From Kluyvera ascorbata_C (GTDB lineage: Bacteria > Pseudomonadota > Gammaproteobacteria > Enterobacterales > Enterobacteriaceae): DNA of 64,000 nt. Made by a program: the position numbers and the translations under genes. Under the pieces are notes generated by a model that was not told the DNA's origin, searched no databases, and worked only from the letters and a program-made list of their open reading frames with translations. Positions 50,641-58,896 of the stretch are shown piece by piece. Where the stretch lies: positions 310,001-374,000 of the forward strand of contig NZ_JBIQOI010000002.1 in assembly GCF_044197065.1 (NCBI RefSeq). Reading direction: 5' to 3'. Positions within the stretch are counted from its first letter, which is position 1, and the number at the start of each line of letters is the position of its first letter.

Positions 50641-53271
50641 TTATTGGCAGGTTTCCGCCACTCGGTTAAATGTGGTCATCTGGTCAGCTGAGAGTTGATA
50701 CGCCACCGAGCAGCGTTTATCGTCGCCCTGCCCCCACTGCACTGTCAGCGTGCCAGACTGCGGCAGACCGGAGAGATACACCTGCCCGTCATCACCCACC
50801 AGGCTGCTCTGCTGGCTATCACTCAACGTCACCGTCGAACCAAACGGCACCGGTTTGTGGCTGTGATTGAGCGTCATCAGCACCCGCGCGCCGATGTGGG
50901 CATTAAATTCCGCACGTACCATCGCGCCCTGCGTCGGTACCACGTTCACCACCGCGTCATCGATGTCAACGTTTTGCCCCATGGAGTTGGTGTCCAGCGC
51001 CACGCGATTCTGGCGATAGGTAGTGGCGTAAGGCACGACCGCATAGCCGCGCCAGTCGGTTTTAATGCCGGTGGTATTTTCCAGTTCAACGCCCGCAGCA
51101 CCCGGCGCTTTCACCAGAATATTGGTGTCACCCAGCGGCTGACTGAGGGTGACGCCGTTGCGATGCACCACCACGCCGCCGCTCATGCCATAGTTACGCT
51201 GGTGATATCCGTCGCTGTAGTTGTAGCCCGCTTTCAGGTTACCGTAGGTGCCCTGATAGCTCAGGCTGGCGTTGCCGCTGTCACCGGTGCCATGGTTGCC
51301 GTAGCTCTCCTGCACGTTGTAGCTCAGGTTGTTTTCATCCAGCAGCGTGCCGTTGACGCCCGCCGTCTGTGAAGTTTTACCGTGACGGTCGGTACTCATG
51401 TTGTACGACGCATTCAGGGTATTTGCCGCGTGATACACGTCAGCGTTTCCGCGCCCAGATAGCCATTCGCCAATAGGCAGCGACACGTTAAAGGCGTAAA
51501 CCTGGTCAGCCTCGCTCTCCCCGGGTGAACGGTCATAGTTCCAGCTCAAGCCGTAGGAAATGTTATTCCAGCTACCGTTGTAGCCCACCTGAATAAGCCG
51601 GTCAGTTTCATCGGTATGCCAGTAGCTTTGTTCCGAACCAGTGACAAAAAGCGATCCGTTATCGCCTACCGACTGCGAAATGTTGATCTGTACCTTGCCT
51701 TTTTTGGTGTAGTAGAGATTGTAAAAATCAGTCCAGTCCGGCTTATCCTGCTTGCCATCATGGTCCTCATCCTGAAAAGCGTCGTCGCCGGTATAGCCGT
51801 CCATATGCTGATAGGTGGTTTCATCAAGGGTGTAGAACCCTTGCGTCGAATAGCGATAGCCCAGTAGCTGGAAGTTAGTCCCCAGCGAGTTCAACGCCTT
51901 GGCGTACAGAAATCGCACGGATTGTCCTTCGTGCTGGCTGCCGTCCACCAACGTACTGTTGGCCTGGGTGATATCCGTCGATACCGCGCCAAAATCGCCC
52001 ATATTGAGCCCGACACCCAAGGCAAATGCCCGGTAGTCCGATGACACCTGGCTACCGCCATAAGCGGTAAAACCTTTCGGCAACCCCCAGATGATCGTCC
52101 CCTGGGTAAAGTTGACCTCATCCTGCTGATCGTTGCTGCTCCGGTATTTCCCGGCGGTTAGCGCATATTTCACGCGCCCTTCACGCTGCAACAACGGCAC
52201 CGCCGAATACGGCACCGTGTAGCTGTTTTCGCTGCCGTCAGTCTCCTGCACCGTCACCTGTAAATCACCGCTTGATGAGGTGGGATAGAGATCGGTAATG
52301 GCAAACGCCCCCGGCGACACGTAGGTCTGGTATATGACGTAGCCGTTTTGCTTGATGGTCACTTTGGCATTGCTACGGGCAATACCGCGCACGGTTGGCG
52401 CAAAGCCTTTCAAGCTGTCGGGCAGCATATTGTCGTCAGAGACTATCTGCGCGCCGCGAAAGCCGAGCGAGTCAAACACGTCCGACGGCGTATAACTTTC
52501 GCCAAGCGTCAGCTCGGCCTTTAAAGGAATAATGGCTCGCTCAGCGTAGGTGCTGATATGCTCCCATTGGTTCTGCGAATCCCCCTCGCCGTGGCTGTAG
52601 TTCCAGGTCGAATAGTCGCGCAAACGCCATGCGCCAAGGTTCAGTCCACTTTGCAGGTTCAGGTAATAACTGTCCTGGCTACTGCTCCCGCCGCTGTTGC
52701 TGCCGGAAAAGTCATAGTTCAGGGTCATAGCGTTAATTCCCTGATCCCACTGTTCAGGCGGAATATAGCCGCGCGCGCTTTGCTTCATCCCGGCCTGCGG
52801 AATGCTCACGTCCAGCTTCTGGTGTTCAAAATCAAAACGCGTACTGCCGTCAGGAATGGCGGCAAACGGCACGCACTGGTCGGCAGCCAGCGTTTTTAGC
52901 GCCGGGAAGGCGTTCTGGTTAAGCCCCATCGCTTCGAGACGCGTAAGGGTGAAGCACGGTGACAGGCCGGTATCGTCCTGGCTTTTTTTATCCGTTTTAA
53001 AGTCGACATCTTCGCTGGAAATAAACTGCTGGTTGATATAGATATCAACCCGATATTTCCCCGGAGCTTGTCCATTGCTATTTTCTAAACGCGACAGATC
53101 CGCCACCGCAGAATTATCACCGGATAAAAATGCGGGGTTAAAATAGTTATCCGCACACGCCGTATAGGGAATAGCGCCTAGCGCTGCCGGCAAAATAAAG
53201 GTGTAGCCATACTGTCGACAGCGCAAAACCCGCGCGATTGACCGAGTGGCATAACGAATGCGCTGTGTCAT
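50641..53271 (-). CDS. Fimbrial outer membrane usher
   Basis: An 876-aa usher of the FimD/PapC family. Signal sequence, then the N-terminal periplasmic domain starting YFNPAFLSGDNSAVADLSRL, the 24-strand barrel with plug (GFRGAQIVSDDNMLPDSLKG, GEARV-type LTAGKYRSS), and C-terminal domains (NTNSMGQNVDIDDAVVNVVPT-like region, VGDDGQVYLSGLPQSG). It secretes and assembles pilins delivered by the chaperones. The ATG at 53271 is chosen over an in-frame GTG seven codons upstream. It is the only usher, so it must handle both pilin sets. Confidence 0.95.
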   Translation of the reverse strand: MTQRIRYATRSIARVLRCRQYGYTFILPAALGAIPYTACADNYFNPAFLSGDNSAVADLSRLENSNGQAPGKYRVDIYINQQFISSEDVDFKTDKKSQDDTGLSPCFTLTRLEAMGLNQNAFPALKTLAADQCVPFAAIPDGSTRFDFEHQKLDVSIPQAGMKQSARGYIPPEQWDQGINAMTLNYDFSGSNSGGSSSQDSYYLNLQSGLNLGAWRLRDYSTWNYSHGEGDSQNQWEHISTYAERAIIPLKAELTLGESYTPSDVFDSLGFRGAQIVSDDNMLPDSLKGFAPTVRGIARSNAKVTIKQNGYVIYQTYVSPGAFAITDLYPTSSSGDLQVTVQETDGSENSYTVPYSAVPLLQREGRVKYALTAGKYRSSNDQQDEVNFTQGTIIWGLPKGFTAYGGSQVSSDYRAFALGVGLNMGDFGAVSTDITQANSTLVDGSQHEGQSVRFLYAKALNSLGTNFQLLGYRYSTQGFYTLDETTYQHMDGYTGDDAFQDEDHDGKQDKPDWTDFYNLYYTKKGKVQINISQSVGDNGSLFVTGSEQSYWHTDETDRLIQVGYNGSWNNISYGLSWNYDRSPGESEADQVYAFNVSLPIGEWLSGRGNADVYHAANTLNASYNMSTDRHGKTSQTAGVNGTLLDENNLSYNVQESYGNHGTGDSGNASLSYQGTYGNLKAGYNYSDGYHQRNYGMSGGVVVHRNGVTLSQPLGDTNILVKAPGAAGVELENTTGIKTDWRGYAVVPYATTYRQNRVALDTNSMGQNVDIDDAVVNVVPTQGAMVRAEFNAHIGARVLMTLNHSHKPVPFGSTVTLSDSQQSSLVGDDGQVYLSGLPQSGTLTVQWGQGDDKRCSVAYQLSADQMTTFNRVAETCQ

Positions 53272-53295
53272 TATTTCGCCGACCTGTCCCACGAA

Positions 53296-54012
53296 TTAGT
53301 CCATTACCGCATGCTGTTTTGGCGTATTCGCGCCGTAATCATTCACCGTCTGGAAGGTGATCTCACCGTGCGCCGTTGATGGCACGCTGAGGCTGCTCTG
53401 TCCTAATGGCGGAACCATCGTGGCGGGAAGCACGGCGGTGCCTTCGGTAAGCTCAATGAGCGTCACGTAATACGGCGTGGGATTTTTAATCGTCAGCTGC
53501 GAGCCAGTCTGATGAAAACGCAGCTTCGCGGGTGCGTCGGCAGGCGACATACTCAGCCCTTTCGGGCGGACAAACAGTTTGATACGGTTCAGGACGGCAA
53601 TTTGCAGCGTATTTTTATTTTGCGATTCCTTCGTCGCTGCCGGAATGGCTTTGACGTTCATCCAGTACAAACTTTCACGGTCTTTAGGCAATGATGCCTC
53701 CTGGCCGATATACATCACCCGCAGGGTATTTTCTTTTTTCGGTTTAATCACAAACAGCGGCGGTGTGACCACAAAATCACTGCTCTTTTTGCTGTCAGCG
53801 TTTTCCACCCACGACTGAATTAAAAAGACGCCCTGGCTATCGGTATTATTAACCGACAATGAAATTTGCTCGCTTCCCTGAGGATAAATAACCCGCGTGG
53901 CGCCCAACGCAATACCGCCGTAGTCGGCAGCCTGAGCGAGCGGCGAGAATAACGGCAGGCTGGCTAACGTCAGCGCCGTCGCCCATAAGCCGGTTCGGGA
54001 AAAAATAGACAT
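53296..54012 (-). CDS. Fimbrial periplasmic chaperone (FimC-like)
   Basis: A 238-aa PapD-family chaperone with signal peptide (ALTLASLPLFSPLAQAAD), the GATRVIYPQGSEQISLSVNN start, the G1-strand region TPPLFVIKPKKENTLRVMYI, the signature LPKDRESLYWMNVKAIP and C-terminal NPTPYYVTLIELTEG. It caps pilins through donor-strand complementation in the periplasm. It lies between the FimI-like pilin and the usher, as in type 1 operons. Confidence 0.94.
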   Translation of the reverse strand: MSIFSRTGLWATALTLASLPLFSPLAQAADYGGIALGATRVIYPQGSEQISLSVNNTDSQGVFLIQSWVENADSKKSSDFVVTPPLFVIKPKKENTLRVMYIGQEASLPKDRESLYWMNVKAIPAATKESQNKNTLQIAVLNRIKLFVRPKGLSMSPADAPAKLRFHQTGSQLTIKNPTPYYVTLIELTEGTAVLPATMVPPLGQSSLSVPSTAHGEITFQTVNDYGANTPKQHAVMD

Positions 54013-54053
54013 GAGTTACCTTTTAATAAAATACGCCCGCCGCGGCGGAATAA

Positions 54054-54599
54054 TTACATGTAAGTCAGCGTGAACCAGGTTTGCGCATCCGCCTCGCCAG
54101 GCGAGACGTTTTCCGCCGTAGCCCGGTATTTGGCAACAAAGTTCAGCACGTTAGTGTCATCTTTTAGCGTGGTAAACAGCTGCGGCGATGTATTCGGTAC
54201 AATCGTATTCCCACTGCTATCAAAAATGCCGATGCCCACGTGAGCCGCGCTGCCTGCGCCGCTGGTCACCGCCAGTACGGTTGGATCGTTCTCATCGGTC
54301 ACGCCGTTAAACGCCACGCCGACCTGCTGGCTGATGGTGATGTCACAGTCCTTGAGCACGATGGTGAACGGCTGCGGGTTTCCCCAGGTGCCGGTGCCGC
54401 TAAACAGGCTGGAGCGCACCTGCCCCATGTCCACCGTCTGCGCATCGCTATTGGTATCCACCGCGCAGGCGGCTTCCACCACCGCGCCGGTAAAATGCAC
54501 GTCCCCACCAGGTACGGTCACCACATGGTGATTACCGGCCAAGGCGAGCGGTATCAGGACGTTCAGCAGCAGCGCCAGACCCGGTTGCGATAGCTTCAT
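54054..54599 (-). CDS. FimI-like minor fimbrial subunit
   Basis: A 181-aa pilin in the fimI position, between the major pilin and the chaperone. Signal peptide (LALLLNVLIPLALAGNHHVV), GGDVHFTGAVVEAACAVDTN, the second cysteine in VLKDCDITIS, and C-terminal AQTWFTLTYM. FimI-type subunits end fimbrial growth or regulate length in E. coli. The sequence resembles the major pilin but is clearly distinct. Confidence 0.88.
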   Translation of the reverse strand: MKLSQPGLALLLNVLIPLALAGNHHVVTVPGGDVHFTGAVVEAACAVDTNSDAQTVDMGQVRSSLFSGTGTWGNPQPFTIVLKDCDITISQQVGVAFNGVTDENDPTVLAVTSGAGSAAHVGIGIFDSSGNTIVPNTSPQLFTTLKDDTNVLNFVAKYRATAENVSPGEADAQTWFTLTYM

Positions 54600-54652
54600 C
54601 CCTACTCCCCTTCACAAAATAGCCGTCCGTGGCTTTGGCCCTTCCTGAAAAA

Positions 54653-55225
54653 TTACTGGTAGGTAACGTTAAAGGTCGCCGTTGCGTCGACGTTACCGGC
54701 GGTCAGCGTACTGGAAGTGCTGACGTAGTCCGCAGAGAAGCTCATGACGTTATCACCGTCGATAAGCGTGGCGGCTTTAGACGCTTTGCCCAGATCAAGC
54801 GCAGTGCCGTCGGTGTCATAAATCTGCACGCCAACCCCCTGCGCACCGCCCGCACCGGCCATGTTGTCCAGTACGCCAGCGCTGCCTTCCGCCGCCGCAC
54901 CGTTAAAGGTCACGGTTGCCTCGGTAGACACCTGAGTGTCACAGTCGGTCAGCGTGATGCTGAACGGGGTTTTCTGGTTTGCCGCCGTGCCCGCCACCGG
55001 TTGTTCACCGAAGGCCGCCAGACGAACCTGACCCATATCAACAGTTTTGTTGACGGAGTCTTGCGCAACAGCACAGGCCGCGTTAACCACCGAACCGGTA
55101 AAGTGAACGGAACCACCGGTCACAGTCGTTGGACCCGTTGCATCGCTAGAACCGCCCATTGCCATTGCGGACGTCCCCACCATCATTAATGCCAGTGCCA
55201 GTCCTTTAACCGTAAAATTTTTCAT
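54653..55225 (-). CDS. Major fimbrial subunit (FimA-like) with Ser/Thr-rich N-terminal extension
   Basis: A 190-aa pilin, first gene of the operon. After the signal peptide (GLALALMMVGTSAMA) the mature protein begins MGGSSDATGPTTVTGGSVHF and joins the normal VNAACAV strand; the first dozen residues are an extension over E. coli FimA, rich in Gly, Ser, Thr and Pro. The second cysteine is in LTDCDTQVSTEAT and the C-terminus is ATATFNVTYQ. The ATG at 55225 is preferred to one two codons upstream because AAAGG stands 8 bp before it. The extension is a plausible O-glycosylation acceptor for the operon's PglL-like enzyme (inference). Confidence 0.9.
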   Translation of the reverse strand: MKNFTVKGLALALMMVGTSAMAMGGSSDATGPTTVTGGSVHFTGSVVNAACAVAQDSVNKTVDMGQVRLAAFGEQPVAGTAANQKTPFSITLTDCDTQVSTEATVTFNGAAAEGSAGVLDNMAGAGGAQGVGVQIYDTDGTALDLGKASKAATLIDGDNVMSFSADYVSTSSTLTAGNVDATATFNVTYQ

Positions 55226-55231
55226 TCTCAT

Positions 55232-55803
55232 TGCCTTTGGGTTGTCAAAATTAATATTTCCGTGATGTTTAAGACAAAATAAGGGAACGTTCCCATTTAA
55301 TGAATTAAATAGTCTGCAAAGTAATTATTGAATTGGATAATTTTTCTCGCAGCAATCGCTACTAATAATATTCTGTCGTCAGATCGTCCTGACCTGATGG
55401 CGGCGATTATCCACAATAGGACTATTGATTTACAACGCCGTTTTTTTCCGATAGTGGACAGTTATTTTTTCTTTGATTGATGCTTCATTCGAAGCTGGTG
55501 ACATAACATATTGTTTTTCATCAACATGAAAAAACAGAAAAATGTTAATTTTGTGTTTAAATACCACCTAGGTAGTATTTATATGATGAAATGGAATAGC
55601 GTTTCAGCGGTAGATAATATTTATTATTTTATACCCCAAAAATAAACCTTTCGGGTAAAAATAACAGTAAATAATAATGCATTTTTTATTTATAAAAATG
55701 TTTGCAGGACATTCATAGGAAAAGACTTTTTTACTCGTCGTTTTCTTACTAGTTTAGTAGGGGATTACCGTCTGATGAACGAGATAATGTACAAAAAGAA
55801 CGG
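55232..55803 (-). promoter_or_regulatory. Fimbrial operon upstream region
   Basis: About 570 bp of AT-rich DNA before the major pilin gene, without a credible frame. It contains a perfect palindrome GGGAACGTTCCC (55283-55294), two CC-N6-GG elements (55411-55420, 55448-55457) like those near the regulator genes, and the 18-bp dyad at 55561-55578. I looked for fimS-like inverted repeats flanking an invertible promoter and saw none, and there is no recombinase gene in the window. Confidence 0.5.
55561..55578. promoter_or_regulatory. Lux-box-like 18-bp dyad in the fimbrial leader
   Basis: ATACCACCTAGGTAGTAT is symmetric at 16 of 18 positions. Size and form fit an operator for a dimeric LuxR-type HTH protein, such as the one encoded at 44126-44725. 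It lies about 335 bp upstream of the major pilin start. Confidence 0.4.
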
Positions 55804-55843
55804 AAAAACGGCCTTCCCACCTGGCAGGAGAAGAGCCGTTTTT
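55804..55843. terminator. Terminator between the small fimbria-like gene and the fimbrial leader
   Basis: Long hairpin with arms AAAACGGC-CTTC and GAAG-A-GCCGTTTT (one bulged base) and T-runs on both strands. It ends transcription of the gene at 55854-56162 before the fimbrial promoter region. Confidence 0.82.
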
Positions 55844-55853
55844 TATCGAAAAC

Positions 55854-56162
55854 TTAAAAATAGTTAATGGTTACTTCGCGAAGTTCAGGATGACCGGGTA
55901 ACGTTCTTTGACTGACGGAACCCAACGATTGCATAGAAATCGAATCACCAGAGGTCGGAACCACCATCTGCTGCATCTGTTTTTTGCCGTTTCGATAACA
56001 GGTAACCTGCAGGGTTTGCCTCTGGGGGACCGCATTGCAAGCGCCCTCAACGATGCTGCCAACGAAGTGAATTCTTCCCGATGTGGCTCGGTCCTGGGCC
56101 TGAGCCATTGGTGATAAGGTTAAAGCGGCCAAGGCCAGACAAACTACGCGTGCTGTATTCAT
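55854..56162 (-). CDS. Small exported fimbrial-subunit-like protein
   Basis: A 102-aa protein with signal peptide (MNTARVVCLALAALTLSPMAQA) whose mature start, ATSGRIHFVGSIVEGACNA, looks like the first strands of a pilin. It then departs: a cysteine in LQVTCYRNGKKQMQ, no room for a full pilin fold, and the end LREVTINYF. Small secreted proteins of this kind (for example YehE) sit near other enteric fimbrial operons; the function is unknown. The ATG at 56162 is chosen for the signal peptide; an ATG five codons upstream is possible. It is separated from the operon by a terminator. Confidence 0.75.
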   Translation of the reverse strand: MNTARVVCLALAALTLSPMAQAQDRATSGRIHFVGSIVEGACNAVPQRQTLQVTCYRNGKKQMQQMVVPTSGDSISMQSLGSVSQRTLPGHPELREVTINYF

Positions 56163-56554
56163 TTTCAGACCCCACATCCTGTGAGCAATACCGGCAACGC
56201 GATTTTTCGCCCTGCCTCCTTTTAATGCCTGTTTCGCAAAGAAAAAGTCATCCAGATAACTATAGCTCCCATCATTTTTTCCGGTATCCGTTATTTGTCG
56301 TATTTATCGGTTTTATCCGTAATTTTGCGAGCTGTATCATATTAATTTTAAGATTAACCCTAGCCTAAAAACACAATAAAACGGTCATTTTGCAGGTATT
56401 CCGGATTGCCAGCCCGTCACGATATGTTATGGTAAAGTTATTATTGTTAATTAACTAAGGAATTGTTTTCACACCTTTCTCTATTTCCACCTTTTATCCA
56501 AGCGGGAATAACCTGTCACTTCTGGCTTAACACGCGAAAATAACAAGGTCTATT
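56163..56554. promoter_or_regulatory. Divergent spacer between the small fimbria-like gene and the ProX-like gene
   Basis: A 392-bp AT-rich intergenic region that must hold both promoters. I see no clear operator, palindrome or gene in it. Confidence 0.35.
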
Positions 56555-57550
56555 ATGCAAACTACAACAAAAAGCGCCTTTACTCTGGTCGCCATACTAA
56601 CCTCTTCTACACTCTATGCCGCAGACCTTCCCGGCACAGGTATTACGGTGCATCCGGTGCAAAGTCCCCTACCGGAAGAGACCTTTCAAACCGAGATTAT
56701 CAACCGCGCGCTGAAGCAGCTTGGCTACGATGTCGCCCCTATCGAAGAGGTGGAGTACAACGTTGCCTATACCTCGATTGCTTCCGGTGACGCCACGTAT
56801 ATGGCAGTCAACTGGATGCCGCTACAGCAGGATATGTACAATGCCAGCGGCGGCGATAAAAAATTCTACCGTCAGGGCACCTATATTAGTGGCGCGGCGC
56901 AGGGCTATTTGATCGATAAAAAAACCGCCGACAAATACCACATTAGCGATATTTCGCAGTTGAAAGACCCTAAGCTCGCGCAGCTATTTGACGCCAACGG
57001 TGACGGCAAAGCGGATTTAGCAGGCTGTAACCCCGGCTGGGTGTGCGGCTCGGTGATTGATACCCAAATTAAAGCGTACGGTCTTGATAAGACGGTGACG
57101 CAAAACCAGGGCAACTATGCGGCGATTATTGCCGACACTCTCTCCCGCTATAAGGCCGGAAAGCCGGTACTCTACTGGACCTGGACGCCGTATTGGGTCA
57201 GCGATGAGCTAAAACCGGGGAAAGACGTGGTGTGGCTGACCGTGCCGTTCTCGGCGAATCCGGGCACGCTTAAGGATTTGAATACCGAGCTGCCAAACGG
57301 CAAGAACTACGGTTTTGCGGTGAACAACGAGTACATCGTCGCCAATAAAGAGTGGGCGGCGAAAAACCCGGCGGCGGCGAAGCTGTTTGCCGTGGCGAAA
57401 CTGCCGCTGGCGGATGTGAATGCCCAGAATCAGCTGATGCATACCGGGAAATCAACGCCGGAGGATATTCAGAGCCACGTTGACGGGTGGATTAAAGCCC
57501 ACCAGCAGACGTTTGATGGTTGGATAAAAGAGGCGCTGGCGGCGAAGTAA
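56555..57550 (+). CDS. ProX-like glycine betaine/proline-binding periplasmic protein
   Basis: A 331-aa substrate-binding protein closely related to E. coli ProX (330 aa): AADLPGTGITVHPVQSPLPE, YTSIASGDATYMAVNWMPLQ, FDANGDGKADLAGCNPGWVCG, and YWTWTPYWVSDELKPGKDVVWL with the tryptophans that form the betaine cage. A signal peptide (TLVAILTSSTLYA) is present. No proV or proW is beside it, so it is an orphan paralog that may feed the ProVW system encoded elsewhere or bind a different quaternary amine. Confidence 0.88.
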   Translation: MQTTTKSAFTLVAILTSSTLYAADLPGTGITVHPVQSPLPEETFQTEIINRALKQLGYDVAPIEEVEYNVAYTSIASGDATYMAVNWMPLQQDMYNASGGDKKFYRQGTYISGAAQGYLIDKKTADKYHISDISQLKDPKLAQLFDANGDGKADLAGCNPGWVCGSVIDTQIKAYGLDKTVTQNQGNYAAIIADTLSRYKAGKPVLYWTWTPYWVSDELKPGKDVVWLTVPFSANPGTLKDLNTELPNGKNYGFAVNNEYIVANKEWAAKNPAAAKLFAVAKLPLADVNAQNQLMHTGKSTPEDIQSHVDGWIKAHQQTFDGWIKEALAAK

Positions 57551-57556
57551 GGCGCA

Positions 57557-57626
57557 GTCCCGGGGTCGCATTCGCTCGCCCGGGCTACCATAGAGTGTAG
57601 CCCGGCCAAGCGCAGCGCCGCCGGGG
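57557..57626. repeat. REP/BIME pair between the ProX-like gene and catA
   Basis: Two inverted REP-like units (57557-57588 and 57595-57626). The first is the reverse complement of the unit at 22656-22687 over about 30 bases, which shows that this is a genome-wide element. It lies between convergent genes. Confidence 0.75.
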
Positions 57627-57643
57627 CGGCACCGCGCCTCAAA

Positions 57644-58570
57644 TCACTCCATCACACGCGCACGCTTAATCCGGCTCTCTTCGCTGGTCTCAGCGGATTC
57701 CACCAGCGCAAAGCTAAAGCTTACCTCGGTATGAGGTTGGTTGATGTTGCGTTGCTGAGAAAGCGCCTCATCGGTGATTTTCACCGGGTCGGCAATCAGC
57801 TCTTCGCGGGTGGCGAAGGCAAAATCGTCCCACAGGTAGGCATCGCCATTGAGGTTAATCTGCGTGGTCAGGTGCTTATAGCCCGGTGCCGACACGAAGA
57901 AATGAATGTGCGCCGGACGATTACCGTGACGGCCTAACTGGTTCAGCAGCTTCTGCGTTGGGCCATCCGGCGGGCAGCCGTAACCGCAAGGCACAATGCT
58001 CCGCACCGCGTAGCGCCCGTCTGCGCCGGTTTCCACGCGACGGCGCAGGTGGTATTCACTCTGCGACTGGTCAAAGAACGAGTAGCCTCCCAGCGTGTTC
58101 GCATGCCAGATATCCACCACCGCACCCGCCACCGGATTGCCGTCGAGGTCAGTCACCTGCCCGTGCAGCCACATCGGCTCGCCCTGCTCGCTGCCATCGT
58201 CCATGCGCGCAAACTGCTTGCTGAGCGGTGCGCCCGCCACGTACAGCGGCCCTTCGATGGTGCGCGGCGTGCCCACGTTGTGACCGGCGGCGGCCTCTTT
58301 TTCATCGGCGCGCATATCCAGGTAGTGCTCCAACCCCAGCCCAGCCGCCAGCAGCGCCGCTTCTTTGCGCTCGCCCAGCTCGTTCAGGTAGTTCACCGCC
58401 AGCCAGAACTCTTCGTCGGTGATATCAAATTTGCGGATGGTCTGACACAGGTCGCTCAGTAACTGATGCATGATAGCTTTGAAGCGATCGTTGCCCTGCT
58501 CGGCGTTCAGTCCACTGCTGATGGCCAGTAAGGATTCCAGTTCGGTCTGTTTTGCGGGATTAACGGACAT
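57644..58570 (-). CDS. catA: Catechol 1,2-dioxygenase
   Basis: Intradiol ring-cleaving enzyme: catechol plus O2 gives cis,cis-muconate. The 308-aa protein has the Fe(III) ligands in the expected motifs: tyrosines in NTLGGYSFFDQ and VPCGYGCPPDGPT, and histidines in GNRPAHIHFFV. The N-terminal helical dimer domain is also present. It is the last gene of the iac-catBCA run, 35 bp after catC, and starts MSVNPAKQTELESLL. Confidence 0.95.
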   Translation of the reverse strand: MSVNPAKQTELESLLAISSGLNAEQGNDRFKAIMHQLLSDLCQTIRKFDITDEEFWLAVNYLNELGERKEAALLAAGLGLEHYLDMRADEKEAAAGHNVGTPRTIEGPLYVAGAPLSKQFARMDDGSEQGEPMWLHGQVTDLDGNPVAGAVVDIWHANTLGGYSFFDQSQSEYHLRRRVETGADGRYAVRSIVPCGYGCPPDGPTQKLLNQLGRHGNRPAHIHFFVSAPGYKHLTTQINLNGDAYLWDDFAFATREELIADPVKITDEALSQQRNINQPHTEVSFSFALVESAETSEESRIKRARVME

Positions 58571-58605
58571 TGCGTATTCCTCTTCGTAGGGTAAGGGTTG
58601 TTGTT

Positions 58606-58884
58606 TTAATCAATGGCCGACGGGTGTCGGCATAACGGCTGCACGCTGATCTCCATAAACGGATACAGCGGCAGCGCGGTTAAGAGGTCGTGGAGTTCCT
58701 GGTTATCGGTCACGTCAAAAATGCTGACGTTGGCGTAGAGCCCGGCGACGCGCCAGATATGCAGCCATTTCCCTTCGCGCTGAAGCTGCTGGGAGTAGGC
58801 TTTCTCTTTCGCCTTAATCTCATCGGCCTCGGCTTTGGGCAGCGACGACGGGATATTGACGGTCATTTCAACTTTGAACAGCAT
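58606..58884 (-). CDS. catC: Muconolactone delta-isomerase
   Basis: A 92-aa small enzyme that converts muconolactone to beta-ketoadipate enol-lactone, the third catechol-branch step. It has the typical start MLFKVEMTVNIPSSLP, the segment AYSQQLQREGKWLHIWRVAG and YPFMEISVQPLCRHPSAI at the end. It lies 12 bp after catB. The following pathway steps (pcaD, pcaIJ, pcaF) are not in the window. Confidence 0.95.
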   Translation of the reverse strand: MLFKVEMTVNIPSSLPKAEADEIKAKEKAYSQQLQREGKWLHIWRVAGLYANVSIFDVTDNQELHDLLTALPLYPFMEISVQPLCRHPSAID

Positions 58885-58896
58885 CGGGGTGTCCTT

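Noticed and set aside
55232..55803. Possible invertible promoter (fimS-like switch) before the major pilin
   Set aside because: No pair of inverted repeats bracketing about 300 bp was seen and there is no tyrosine recombinase gene in the window.
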